Origin: Cercospora beticola | Lineage: Eukaryota > Ascomycota > Dothideomycetes > Mycosphaerellales > Mycosphaerellaceae | Assembly: GCF_033473495.1 (NCBI RefSeq) | Contig: NC_088940.1 | Span: 1,798,001-1,862,000, forward strand | Reading direction: 5' to 3' | DNA length: 64,000 nucleotides | Part shown: positions 1 to 9,275 of the stretch, piece by piece | Layout: each line of letters starts with the position of its first letter | How positions within the stretch are numbered: the stretch's first letter is position 1 | Notes under the pieces: generated by a model | What the model was told of the DNA's origin: nothing | What the model saw: the letters and a program-made list of their open reading frames with translations, nothing else | The model's database searches: none | Made by a program: the position numbers and the translations under genes

Positions 1-1346
1 CCATCGGGGAGGTTGGGGTTGTAGACTGGAGGACGAACGAAGACGGGGACGTTCTTGGGGATGAAGGGTTTGGTGTTTAGTGAAGCGGGCTTCTCGGCAC
101 GAGCTTCTGCTGCTGCGGCGCGCTGTTTGGTGTGGAAGCCGAATTTCTTGACGGCTTTGGAGGTTAGGGACGAGGAGGAGCTGGTGTCGGTTGGAGCTGG
201 TGGTAGAGCGGCGCTCTTTGGGTGTTTGGTGGGGCCGACTGGGTCTTTTGGAGGTGGCGGTGGGGGGATGCTCTCCTTTTGCTTGGAGTCTGATGAGTCG
301 CTTGGAGCTGGTGATGGGGTGCTCTTTGGCTGGTGAGTGTACTCTGGGTCGGTGAGTGCGTCTGGGGAGATACGGCGCATGTTCTCGGCCGTCTGTGGCG
401 GGACAGGCAAGTCTTCGGCTGGGGAGCGAGATGCAGAGCGAGGCGATGGGATGCGAGTTGGGCTCTTGTCGCCTTTGCCAACCTTTCTGATGTTCAATGC
501 TGGAACTTGGAGCGCGTCATTGCGCGGCTTCAAGGCGAAATCGCGTGCGCTCACGTCGTCGAGCTCTTCTTGCTGTGACTCGGCGACTGATGGACGGCGC
601 CCGCCATATCTGGTGATGCGGCGGCTCGAGTTCTCCGTCTCGACTGTCTTGTCTTCTTCGAGTGGCTTGGCCATATTGTCGCCGTCTGTGTCAGTGACGA
701 CGATTTCGATCTCACGACCTCGAACCGTTACGCGCTTCGTCTTTGGTGGCGGATCTCTTCCAGTTTCGCCTATGGACAACTCGAAAAGGTCGCGGTCCGA
801 GATTGGATCACGCTTGGTGACGCGAGAACTCAGTGGTTTCTGTGGCGGCGGAAGAGCAAACTTCGGCACTTGAAGCTTGCCTTTGTTCTTGAGTGGATCT
901 GGCGGGTTGGAGCTTCTTCCACCGGAACGATCGAGTCGATAGTTGTCGACGATCAATGGGGTGTCTGGAGATGGGCGTCTCTTGCTGCTCTCGACGAGCG
1001 GGAGCGGAGGCCGGCGATTGGAGCTTCTTCTCACGGAGCGATCGAGTTGACGAACTTCGACGGGCTCTGGTACTGGAAGTTCGGAGAGTGGTTGGCGATT
1101 GGAGCTGCTTCTGACAGAGCGATCGAGTTGACGAACTTCGACGGGCTCTGGTCTTGGAAGTCCAGAGAGTGGCTGGCGTTTGCCGGCGGCAAGGTTGGCG
1201 GCGCGAATTTGACGGAGTGTGTCTTCTCGGAGTCGACTGAGGGCTTCGTCGCTGTTGGAGCGCTGCAAGCTGGTCAGTTCAACTTCTTCAGTCTTCACTG
1301 CCGGAAGAGAAGTCTTCCGGAGAAGTCTATGTAGTGAGGGCGCCAT
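1..1346 (-). CDS. Unknown low-complexity protein, C-terminus outside the window
   Basis: An uninterrupted minus-strand reading frame runs from an ATG at 1346 to the left edge: 448 codons with no stop. I do not recognise the family. The N-terminus reads MAPSLHRLLRKTS, followed by a short coiled-coil-like stretch. Residues about 58-111 are two near-identical 27-residue repeats ending in LDRSVR-SSNR, and a third degenerate copy (LDRSGGRSSN) follows. The rest is Ser/Pro/Arg/Lys-rich and probably disordered, with a proline run (IPPPPPPKDP) near residue 365. The visible end (PVFVRPPVYNPNLPD) looks more ordered and may lead into a conserved C-terminal domain beyond the edge. Seen: open frame, repeats and coding-like composition. 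Inferred: a scaffold or nuclear/cytoskeletal protein is possible, but no function is assigned. Confidence 0.7.
   Translation of the reverse strand, partial: MAPSLHRLLRKTSLPAVKTEEVELTSLQRSNSDEALSRLREDTLRQIRAANLAAGKRQPLSGLPRPEPVEVRQLDRSVRSSSNRQPLSELPVPEPVEVRQLDRSVRRSSNRRPPLPLVESSKRRPSPDTPLIVDNYRLDRSGGRSSNPPDPLKNKGKLQVPKFALPPPQKPLSSRVTKRDPISDRDLFELSIGETGRDPPPKTKRVTVRGREIEIVVTDTDGDNMAKPLEEDKTVETENSSRRITRYGGRRPSVAESQQEELDDVSARDFALKPRNDALQVPALNIRKVGKGDKSPTRIPSPRSASRSPAEDLPVPPQTAENMRRISPDALTDPEYTHQPKSTPSPAPSDSSDSKQKESIPPPPPPKDPVGPTKHPKSAALPPAPTDTSSSSSLTSKAVKKFGFHTKQRAAAAEARAEKPASLNTKPFIPKNVPVFVRPPVYNPNLPD
1014..1175 (-). repeat. In-frame 81-bp tandem duplication (2 copies)
   Basis: Two adjacent 81-bp units (1175-1095 and 1094-1014 on the minus strand) encode 27-residue repeats that differ at only three residues. 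The shared block GCGATCGAGTTGACGAACTT appears at 1038 and again at 1119, exactly 81 bp apart. A weaker third protein copy ends near residue 146. The unit length is a multiple of three, so copy-number change would keep the frame. Confidence 0.85.
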
Positions 1347-1864
1347 CTTGCCCAATCTCGCTTTGGCAGGCGAGTTGTGAGGTGGAGTTGTTTGTGAGCA
1401 AAACAAACTGCGAATGTGAAGACATTCGCCCTCGCTGCGCGCTGACAGGGGTACCTGCTGCCTCCAGCTTTAGCGAGTGAAGTTATGCGGCTTCAGATGC
1501 AACGGTTTCGACAAACATCACTTCTTCGATGCAGCGCCATGCTGATACTGGTTGCGTGACTTCGCGCTGGGCTGCTTTCTGGATGCTGTGTTCACAAGGT
1601 CAGAGGTCGATTTTATTCACCCTGCTGCGAGAAGTGTGAGTCTTGTAAGCCACCTCAGCTTCTCAGCAAAAACAGCATATTATCGTATTAAGTCGTTACA
1701 TCCATCGACACCTACAAGCACAAGGGTATCGTCAAGAAAGCCGCATCCGAGTTGAGAGTGCTGGTCAGGTCCTCCATCCTCGGCATATCGTAACAAGATC
1801 TCTGAGCAAATCGTTCTGTCGTCCAAGCATGTATCCAATGCCGCAAGAATTTCGAAGCCAGCTC
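1347..1864. other. Intergenic, no gene seen
   Basis: This is the upstream region of the unknown gene ending at 1346 and the 3' flank of the MAPEG gene. Only short, unconvincing frames occur. No RNA gene or repeat was recognised. Confidence 0.5.
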
Positions 1865-2444
1865 CTACAAAGTGAGCTTGTATCCACTCCAACCAGCAAG
1901 GCCCCAAATGACGAAAGCCAGAGGCTGGCTGATTGCGTATCCATAGATGCGACCCTTTCCATCCTCTTTCGAAGCGTCCGTATATCCCACGGCGTATATT
2001 ATCCTTCCAACGATCCATCCAATGCCGAGGTATGTCGAGGCCATAGGGTACTCGACACCTGCGATCAGCATAGCTAACGCCGTCGATGGCTGGTACTCGA
2101 GGTAGTTGTAGTGGGCTCGTTGCTTGCAGTTGAACATGTGCATGGCCTGCATATGCTGCTTGTCCACAGCCTTGTCCATGTCACCGCTGTCTGCAAATGC
2201 CTTGGGGGCCTTGATTTGCGCCGGTTTGCGACTCATACCGGCTCGTGCGCCATGCCAGAAACTAAGCTGTTCTGTTGTGAGTCTCCACCTCGAGGACGTT
2301 CGAAGCAGTCTGGACTAACGAAGAAGGTAAAGGCTGTTGTAGCAACAACATAGCTGTACGTGTACGCGTCAGCCTCGCGGTCTTTCCTCCTCCTCCAGGC
2401 AGATCTCACCCATATTCCTTGGGAACTGTAATCGTGGTAGTCAT
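1865..2444 (-). CDS. MAPEG family microsomal glutathione S-transferase (MGST3-like)
   Basis: Three exons by inspection: 2444-2410, 2353-2320 and 2266-1865, giving 156 residues, the usual MGST3 length. Introns (2409-2354 and 2319-2267) start GTGAGA and GTTAGT and end CAG. The start reads MTTTITVPKEYGYVVATTAF, the conserved opening of fungal MGST3 proteins (short lumenal segment, then TM1). The signature is FNCKQRAHYNYLE near residue 70, the MAPEG FNCxQRxHxNxxE motif, followed by further hydrophobic segments. The family consists of ER/microsomal integral membrane proteins with glutathione transferase and peroxidase activity on lipophilic electrophiles and lipid hydroperoxides. The first two exons are very short (35 and 34 nt), so only the last exon is obvious at first sight. 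Family call is secure; the intron 2 acceptor is chosen because it restores the conserved F-F-x-S-x-W-x-G region. Confidence 0.88.
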
Positions 2445-4207
2445 CTTGCTGGAGGTCTCTTCAAGCTGTCTCGGAGTAAGTCTGCAGAGAGTGGAGAAAG
2501 TGTCAAGTATTTAAGATGTTCCGCAAGGTTTGCGCATCGGAACGATAAGTAGGACGGAGAGTCAGGCTGAGAACTCTATTGTGCTATCATCAACGGCTTT
2601 CAGACGCTTTCAGCAACCAGGAATGCCGCTAACGATTGCGACTACTTGCCCTCATCTCAACTGACCTGCCGATCTCTCTTGCGCGCATGCACTGGTGGAG
2701 CTATTTATACGAGAGCGTGCTCGCGCCATGCCGTCGAAGGCAGCGCTCTCGTGCGGCGCGTGGGCGCACATTGGCGGCTGTCGACACGACGCGGCGCTTT
2801 CTCGTCTGGGGCCCTCTGCCTCGGGTCTTGCGATTCGGGATGCTGTGCAGCAGAACCTTCCGGCCGGCATCACCATGTACCGGCTGCCTGCAGATGAGAC
2901 ACTGCTCGCCGACGATGCGTTGGGTCGTTTGCGCAGACTGTTGGCTGTGGAGCGAAGTGGGAGAGGAGTGTTGTGAGAAGCGAGCGGTGGAGAAATGAGG
3001 GCAAGGATGCCTGTCTGGATCAGGAAAGAGGCAGACCGCAGCTCATCTCCGTCTCTGTTGTTCCAGTCACGCGGCTCGCAGCCTCTCGACTACATCTGTG
3101 ATCAAGTGGAGAGCGCATGTCGCAGCTATTGTCATCTTGAAGCCCACAGGCCACCAGCCTCGCCGGCGCCGCACGTGTGGGCCACGGTGTGCGCGAGCTC
3201 GCCTCTCAGGACCCGCACGCGCGAACGATGATGCCGAACACAGCATGGAGACCGGCGGTGAGGTCTAGAGAATATGCAAGGACGGAATATATGCAGTAGT
3301 AGCGCGACCTCGATATCGTGTAGGTACGCGCCCTCGCTACATGCAGCTAGTCAGGTACCATGCAGTGACGAAGATTCTCTGCGTGAGCTTCTTAGAATCA
3401 ACCACAGACGCGGTAAATGACAGGCGTATTGTCCTGACTTACTTAGAGTTCGGAGAACGACCACTGCCACGGGTTTCAGGAGCATCAGAAGCTTTCGCGA
3501 TAGGGCTTTAGGGCTCACATTCGAAGCAGGAATATTGGGTGATTGCACCATTCTCATATCACTGACCATCCGTGCCAAGCAGGAAAGTGCAAGAAAGATG
3601 AGCGTATTGCTATAGTGTCCGCAGTGCCTAAGGTAGCACAACATACTGCAGCGTAACGCGGAGAACATTCGTCCGATCTTTGTAGTACGGCGTTCCTCCA
3701 CGTGGAATTCGGCCAACATCGGGGCTGACGGATACTTGCCTTAAGGTGTTTGAGCATTGAAGCCAGCAGCCTATCCGGAGCTTAAGCCGTTGGTGCATTG
3801 TCTCGGGAGAATGAGAAGCGTTCCAAATCATTGCGTAGAATATTCCTGGTTCTATAGTATGCGAAGCTGGGGCATATTGGCCTGTGCAAGATGGCGGACT
3901 TGGGCGCGTCTTCGACCTGTTGGAGGCCTAATTCCAACAGGCGCTTCGCAATATCTGTCGTGTCCAGCGTGGCCATTCATCTTCTTGAGTCTAGCCTTGG
4001 CACTGGCGTGTAGCATCTCCGTGGATATGATACTCGGCCAGTATTCGCATCCAGTCCAAGTCATGCTTTGTGCTGTGGAAACCTGAAATCCGCTGCCTCG
4101 ATAATCCACGCATCTCCTCATCCACCTCAAGTCGTGCCTTCTGTCTGACAAAATCGGAGATCTGCCGCCTCAATATTCCACCCATAGCACACAAGGTCAA
4201 GGCTTCT
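2445..4207. other. Long intergenic stretch, no supportable gene
   Basis: About 1.75 kb between MED22 and the MAPEG gene. Several overlapping frames of 60-120 codons exist (for example 2695-2976 plus, and 3782-3976 minus beginning MATLDTTDIAKRLLE), but none matches a family I know or joins to neighbouring frames by clear splice sites. No tRNA-like or transposon-end structure was recognised. Confidence 0.5.
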
Positions 4208-4756
4208 TCAATCATGATGCCCATTAACCCCATTGACCTCCCCAAACCCCTTCTCAGTAAGCTCCCTCAACAAACCCGCCACAACCCTCGCATTCTCATC
4301 AGTTTCCTGTTGAATCTTACTCTCACCAAGCGTATTCAATTGCCCAAAAAGCCACATTTCTTGCATTTGTCGAATGAGAGTCTGAACTTCTTCCGCGCCG
4401 CGTATCTATTCTCAATCATCAGTATGCGACCTCATCACAAGTCACGCGGTAGGTACAAAAAGAATAACAAAAGAAGAGCTTGCAGCAGATTGGATCTGAA
4501 GACACGTGGAATGGAATGTGCTTACAAGTGCCGCGGTTTCTGCTTGAAGTTGGTATTGCGCAGTGGCGGAGACACCGCGATCGGTGGATTTTACCTGCGA
4601 TTTGACGCATTAGAATGGTCGAAGATATCTGTGGTTTTGATTTTGGTATCGTACTTTGGCGAGCGCGACGAGATTGGTGAAGCGGCGCAAGAGGTTGCTC
4701 TGTAATCTGTCGATTTCATTTTGCATGCCTTTGGCGCTGCGAAGAGATGAGTCCAT
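4208..4756 (-). CDS. MED22: Mediator of RNA polymerase II subunit 22 (MED22/Srb6)
   Basis: Three exons: 4756-4655, 4594-4526 and 4405-4208, total 122 residues. Introns are 60 nt (4654-4595, GTACGA..CAG) and 120 nt (4525-4406, GTAAGC..TAG), both in phase 0. The middle reads QYQLQAETAALIRGAEEV and the conserved tail region MQEMWLFGQLNTLGES, the surfeit-5/MED22 signature of fungal Mediator head subunits. The N-terminal exon (MDSSLRSAKGMQNEIDRLQ) gives the expected amphipathic helix. MED22 pairs with MED11 in the Mediator head module and acts in the nucleus at Pol II pre-initiation complexes. The leader contains short upstream ATG frames (for example 4800-4780). The start is the first in-frame ATG after a long ATG-free stretch. 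Exon joins are inferred from frame and family conservation. Confidence 0.85.
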
Positions 4757-5116
4757 GCTGGTGGTCGAACTCGATGTGATCAAGAGATTCGATTGCGCAT
4801 TGCACGTTGATATGTTTGAACAAGTTTGCGAGAGTGAATGTCTTGAGAGGTGGGAGTAATGTGGAGTTAACTACGAACTGAAGTTGGGGACTGCCAAGCA
4901 TCTGAGCGGGACATTTGAACACGGACAACAAGCACGAGGTAACAGCAGAGAGGAAGACCATGTGAAGACCGTGTGTAGGCGCAAGGAGTGTGGTACGATG
5001 TACTCGTATGAAACCGAATTAACTAAGCCACCACAAACACCAAGGAGAGGAGTTCACATTCTGATCAGACAATTTCTGTTACAGCCAGACATCAACGTAG
5101 AGTCAAGAGTCTCCCA
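4757..5116. other. Short intergenic / MED22 leader
   Basis: The MED22 upstream region and the 3' flank of eIF5. On the minus strand it holds small upstream ATG frames (about 4914 and 4800-4780, the latter six sense codons then TGA). Nothing else was recognised. Confidence 0.45.
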
Positions 5117-6373
5117 TTACTCGTCGTCAGATTCCTCTTCGTCCGACTCTGCGTTCTCGAGCCACTCGAGGAACTTTTCGGCACTCTTGCGGACCTTGCG
5201 GGAGGTCTGCAAGTCGACGTACTTCTTGCTGGCCTTGCCACACCAAGCCTTGAGGTTGTCGTCGGAGACGAGGTCGTTCTCGTAGACCTTGAGCAGGATA
5301 GCGCTGACCGATGGGATAAGATTTGGCTTGTCAATGCCGACGAAGCGCTCAATGCCACCCAAGAATGCCTTCTCGTGGCGGTCTGAGGTGATCAACTTCT
5401 TGAGCATGGATGCACGACCCTCGATCTGCTTGACAATGCTATCGTCAAAGATGCACTGAGCAAGAACAGCTGGAGTGCGGTGCTTGGTCTCGACGCCGAG
5501 TTCCTTAGCCTTCAAGTAGATGTCGACATCCTTGACTTTGGAAACGCCTCCTTCCTCCTCAGCCTTGCTTTCGATCCACTTGCCAAGCTCTTCATAGACG
5601 TTGTCGCCGCCTTCTCCGTCTTCGCCGTTCTCGATGACGAGGGTGTTCTTGAGATCGTCAGGCAGAGCCTGAGCACGAGCCTTGACGGCGGCTTCAGACA
5701 TGTCCACGGACCATTCGACTTCTTTCTCCTTAACTTCGGCGAGTTCCTTGGCCTCGGCGTTGATTTTCCTAGTAAGATCATCGTCGCTGGCGTTACCCTC
5801 GTCCTCAGCTTCCTCATCGACAGGATCAGAGCCGCTGTCACCGGGGCTGCCGTCCTTCTCGGCTGTGCCGTTGCGCTCAGCCTCCTTGCGAGCCTTGCGG
5901 TCTGCCTTCTTGGTGGACTTGTCCTTCTTGCCCTTCTTTGGTGCATCCTTCAAGATGTAGCCCGACAGCTTGTGACGCAAGTCAGCCTTGCTGATCTTGC
6001 CGCAAGCCTTGCAGTCGAACAAAATCTCGCCATCCTTGATATTGACGACGGTCTCTGGGTTCTTGCATTCCTTGCACAGCACGAACTTGTTGATGAAGCC
6101 ATCGAGGTAGTCCTGCAGCTTGCCTGCCTCGTGAGCGCCGTTGATGATCCAGCGGTCATCTTTGGGGTCAATGTTAGTCTGGGCGCCCAGCTCGAATCCG
6201 AAGTACTTGATGACATAGTTTGGAGGACGTGCGAGTTGATGGGCCACCTGGCTCAGGTTGACGATGACGGTCTTGATGCCGTTACCCTTGCCCTCTACCT
6301 TGGACTGGATGCGCTCCATCTTGTAGCGGTAAAAGGGATCGGCGACATCGCGACGAATGTTGACAGTAGCCAT
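5117..6373 (-). CDS. TIF5: Translation initiation factor eIF5
   Basis: Single exon, 418 residues. eIF5 is the GTPase-activating protein for eIF2 in the 43S/48S complex and also bridges eIF3, eIF1 and eIF2-beta. The N-terminal domain reads DPFYRYKMERIQSKVEGKGN; Arg16 corresponds to the catalytic arginine finger (Arg15 of yeast). A zinc ribbon follows with C100-x2-C103 and C121-x2-C124. A Lys/Glu-rich linker (about 145-240) leads to the C-terminal W2/HEAT domain (about 250-405), ending in the acidic aromatic tail EFLEWLENAESDEEESDDE that contacts partner factors. Length and domain order are normal. The start has a strong context (A at -3, G at +4). A poor-context uORF sits 57 nt upstream. The gene is head-to-head with the thiamine gene at 7470. 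Confidence 0.97.
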   Translation of the reverse strand: MATVNIRRDVADPFYRYKMERIQSKVEGKGNGIKTVIVNLSQVAHQLARPPNYVIKYFGFELGAQTNIDPKDDRWIINGAHEAGKLQDYLDGFINKFVLCKECKNPETVVNIKDGEILFDCKACGKISKADLRHKLSGYILKDAPKKGKKDKSTKKADRKARKEAERNGTAEKDGSPGDSGSDPVDEEAEDEGNASDDDLTRKINAEAKELAEVKEKEVEWSVDMSEAAVKARAQALPDDLKNTLVIENGEDGEGGDNVYEELGKWIESKAEEEGGVSKVKDVDIYLKAKELGVETKHRTPAVLAQCIFDDSIVKQIEGRASMLKKLITSDRHEKAFLGGIERFVGIDKPNLIPSVSAILLKVYENDLVSDDNLKAWCGKASKKYVDLQTSRKVRKSAEKFLEWLENAESDEEESDDE

Positions 6374-6430
6374 GGTTGCGGTATTGGAATGGTGAAATGG
6401 GCAAGTTGGAGAGCGTGCCGGGAGCGGTGT

Positions 6431-6454
6431 CTATGTTGTAGGCCGAAGAGACAT
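6431..6454 (-). promoter_or_regulatory. Candidate uORF in the eIF5 leader
   Basis: Upstream of the eIF5 ATG, the minus strand holds a seven-codon uORF (MSLRPTT then TAG). It is the nearest upstream ATG. Its context is poor (CCGC before ATG, C at -3), whereas the eIF5 start has A at -3. Whether the transcript includes it is not known from sequence alone. Confidence 0.5.
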
Positions 6455-7406
6455 GCGGTAGTCGGGAGCAAGCGTTTGCTGCTACCGTGCAGTGAGGCGG
6501 TCGTCTTTGTGGAAGACGGTTTGGCAGGAGTAAGTTCTTTCAACTAGAAGGTCTCAGACGGAGAGTCAGCCGTTGTTGCGCTCGTGGCCGCTACTACGGG
6601 GTCTTCGCGTTATGCGGAATGGTTGCTGCACAGGCGGCGGATCGGCTGGAAAGGCGTTGGCGTGGGACGAATACATAAACCCTGTGCTCTGGACGGGAAT
6701 ATGGATCTGGGTTGGCACGAGTCCTCGGAGGATGAGTATGGTGATGGCGGGTGGGCGACGGAGGCTCGCCGGCTATCAGGAGGGCAGTTTGCTGTTTGCT
6801 GGAGCAAGTGTCGATGTCGGCTGCTGTGCGCAGGACCAAGGCGTGTGGTGCTGATGCAGGTTGCGCGTGCTGGTGGTTGATGATGTTGGAGGAGAAGGAA
6901 GGAAAGAGGAGGGCGAGTGGTAGTTAAACTTGGTGAGGGTCCGGAAGTCGGCCGGGCGCCACACAACAGGCCTTTTTTCACACACGTGCTCATCCAGGCC
7001 ACACGACTCCACCGCGCAATACAATGCTCTTTCCGCCTTGTCTTTAGCATGCGGGCATATGGCCTCGTCTGTCCGGTTGGCGCTACATCTCAGCTCCCAT
7101 CGACTGTGCTACTATTGTTGGCCCGCATGTCCTTTGTCTGGCTTGTTGCCTTGATGTGCACGCCTACCACCGGCACGCGTTGCTCACTCGGCGCCCGAAG
7201 TGATCCAATCTGCCGTTCCCCGTCGTTTTGCCTGCACCTACGCGTAGTGACCCCTCTACAGTCTCAACGTGCTTTGCGCCGGTGGGAGTCAGCCGCACTG
7301 CAAGCAGGAAAGTACGTAGAACTTTGTGGAAAGCGCTTTTGATGATGTACTTCCCGCAGCACGTCACGATTTGCGTCTCGGCTAGCAAAAAGCTCCAGTA
7401 AGTTTT

Positions 7407-7466
7407 ATGCGGCCATATGCCGTGCATTGGCCCTACCAACATCGACACAACCCCGAAGAGCTCTGA
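7407..7466 (+). promoter_or_regulatory. Candidate uORF ending 3 nt before the THI6 start
   Basis: An upstream ATG at 7407 opens a 19-residue frame that ends with TGA at 7464-7466, in the same frame as the THI6 ATG at 7470 (one codon between). A second upstream ATG at 7417 overlaps the THI6 start in another frame. If the transcript starts upstream of 7407, initiation at THI6 would need leaky scanning or reinitiation. Confidence 0.4.
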
Positions 7467-7469
7467 GTC

Positions 7470-9076
7470 ATGGCGCCGCCGAACGTGGACTACACTCTCT
7501 ACCTGGTGACTGACTCCACGCCTGCAATACTGGGTGACAAGGACCTGGTTGAGGTAGTGAAAAATGCTGTAGCAGGAGGTACGCACTTCCAACATGACTG
7601 ACAAGGACTCTTCTTATGCTCGCATCAGGCGCGACCATCATACAGTACCGCGACAAGACATCAGAAACCGCGGACCTCGTACGCATAGCGAAGCAGCTAC
7701 ATGAAGTCACCCGAGCGGCCGGTGTGCCCTTGCTAATCAACGACCGCATCGATGTTGCGCTGGCTGTTGGCGTGGAAGGCGTGCATATTGGCCAGGACGA
7801 CCTGGATCTGAAGACTGCTCGTCGAGTACTCGGCCCTGATGCAATCATTGGCGTGACCGCGAACAGCGAAGAGGAGGCCATCATCGCTGCCAAAGATGGT
7901 GCCGACTACCTCGGACTGGGAACTGTCTTTGCAACGCCAACGAAAGAGAACACCAAGTCCATCATCGGGACTGCTGGTGTGCAACTCATTCTTGCTTCTC
8001 TGGCAGAGAAAGGTCTCGATGTCAAGACTGTCTGCATCGGTGGCATCAATGCTTCGAACGTCCAGCGGGTCTTGTTCCAGACAGCATCAGCGCAAAAGCA
8101 GCTCGATGGGGTTGCTGTTGTGAGTGCTATAGTCGCAGCAGATGATGCCAGACAAGCTGCCTCCCATCTTCGAGAGCTGGTACGCAAGCCTCCGTTGTTC
8201 GCCGCCAGCAGCTCAAAACCAGCGCTCTCCCAGCAGGACATTCGCATCAAAGCGCCAGAGCTCATCAAGCGGATGGCTGGCAAGAAGCCACTATGTCACA
8301 ACATGACGAATCTGGTCGTTCAGAACTTTGCTGCCAATGTCGCTCTTGCTATAGGTGCTTCGCCGATCATGTCGAACAATGGGCTCGAAGCATCAGATCT
8401 GGCCGGCCTTGGAGGTTCGCTCGTGATCAACATGGGCACTGTGACACCTGACATGCGGGACAACTATCTGAAAGCATTGGCAGCATACAATGCTGTGGGA
8501 GGGCCGACGCTGTATGACCCTGTAGGCGCTGGGGCCACGCAGCAACGTCGCGATGGTGTGAAGACACTTCTGGCTGGTGGCTACTTCACAGTCATCAAGG
8601 GCAACGAGGGCGAAGTACGTACTGTCGCTGGTGCTACAGGCTTCCAGCAACATGGTGTCGACTCTGGAGCCTCGCAGCTCTCTCTTGATGAGAAAATCCA
8701 GCTAGTCAAGGCTACGGCGGCAAGAGAACACAACGTTGTACTTATGACCGGTGCCACAGATGTGATCTCGGATGGTCAGCGAACGATAACAGTCAGCAAT
8801 GGGCACGCTTTGCTTGGTGAGATCACCGGAAGTGGCTGCACCCTCGGTACAACCATAGCAAGCGTCCTAGCTGTGGAGCGAGAAGATCCATTACTTGCTG
8901 CAGTGACGGCTATACTAATCTACGAGATTGCTGGCGAACGTGCTGCTGTTCGAGACGATGTGAGGGGACCTGGAACATTTGTACCAGCGTTGATCGACGA
9001 GCTGTACAGAATAAGACAGGAGAGTGTTCAAGGCAATGGCACTTGGGCTGAAGCAGCAAAGATAGAGATCATATAG
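7470..9076 (+). CDS. THI6: Bifunctional thiamine-phosphate synthase / hydroxyethylthiazole kinase
   Basis: Two exons, 7470-7578 and 7629-9076 (50-nt intron, GTACGC..CAG), 518 residues. The N-terminal half is the ThiE TIM barrel, which joins HMP-PP and HET-P to thiamine phosphate: Q-Y-R-D-K near residue 43, LLINDRIDVALAVG, the GLGTVFATPTK phosphate-binding loop and CIGGINASNV. The C-terminal half (about 240-518) is ThiM, which phosphorylates hydroxyethylthiazole: CHNMTNLVVQNFAAN at its start, DPVGAGA, the GNEGEV segment and the glycine-rich ITGSGCTLG near the end, where the family's catalytic Cys lies. This fused order is standard for fungal THI6. The small first exon supplies the conserved YTLYLVTD strand, so the start is well supported. 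The leader carries uORFs and no visible TPP aptamer. Confidence 0.96.
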
Positions 9077-9275
9077 AGATTGGGGGGAATCATACCCAGT
9101 GGTCGGCATTGAACCCGGCTTAGTCAGCGATGCTCCAGCTCCCGTCTGCTTGGGCAACTTTACTTGCGACTCGTCTTTCGCACCACGCGCCGATCGAGCT
9201 CCTCAACATTGATCCACTAACGAATAGACGCATACTATGGCGGAAGTGTAGGGCCCCCCTTGATTCTCCATTCAA

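Larger units (their letters stand above)
6374..7469. other. Divergent intergenic region eIF5 / THI6
   Basis: About 1.1 kb holding both promoters. I searched for the fungal TPP riboswitch signature (CTGAGA and the ACCTGATC-like partner) upstream of THI6 and saw none. Frames of up to 146 codons on both strands overlap each other and look non-coding. Confidence 0.5.

Noticed and set aside
55..873. Plus-strand frames of 93-178 codons at the left edge
   Set aside because: Overlap a 448-codon open frame on the minus strand whose protein has repeats and coding-like composition; the plus frames are its shadows.
2636..2998. Cluster of overlapping 75-120 codon frames in three plus frames and one minus frame
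   Set aside because: High GC with no stop in several frames at once is a composition effect; no motif, and no splice partners found.
3782..3976. Minus-strand frame beginning MATLDTTDIAKRLLE
   Set aside because: Starts like a protein but ends after 64 codons, and downstream joins give no recognised continuation; not enough to call a gene.
5480..6547. 355-codon plus-strand frame opposite eIF5
   Set aside because: Antisense shadow of a highly biased coding sequence; no domain, and eIF5 on the other strand is unambiguous.
6400..7469. Possible TPP riboswitch upstream of the thiamine gene
   Set aside because: Looked for the CTGAGA and ACCTGATC-like conserved parts with the right order and saw none.
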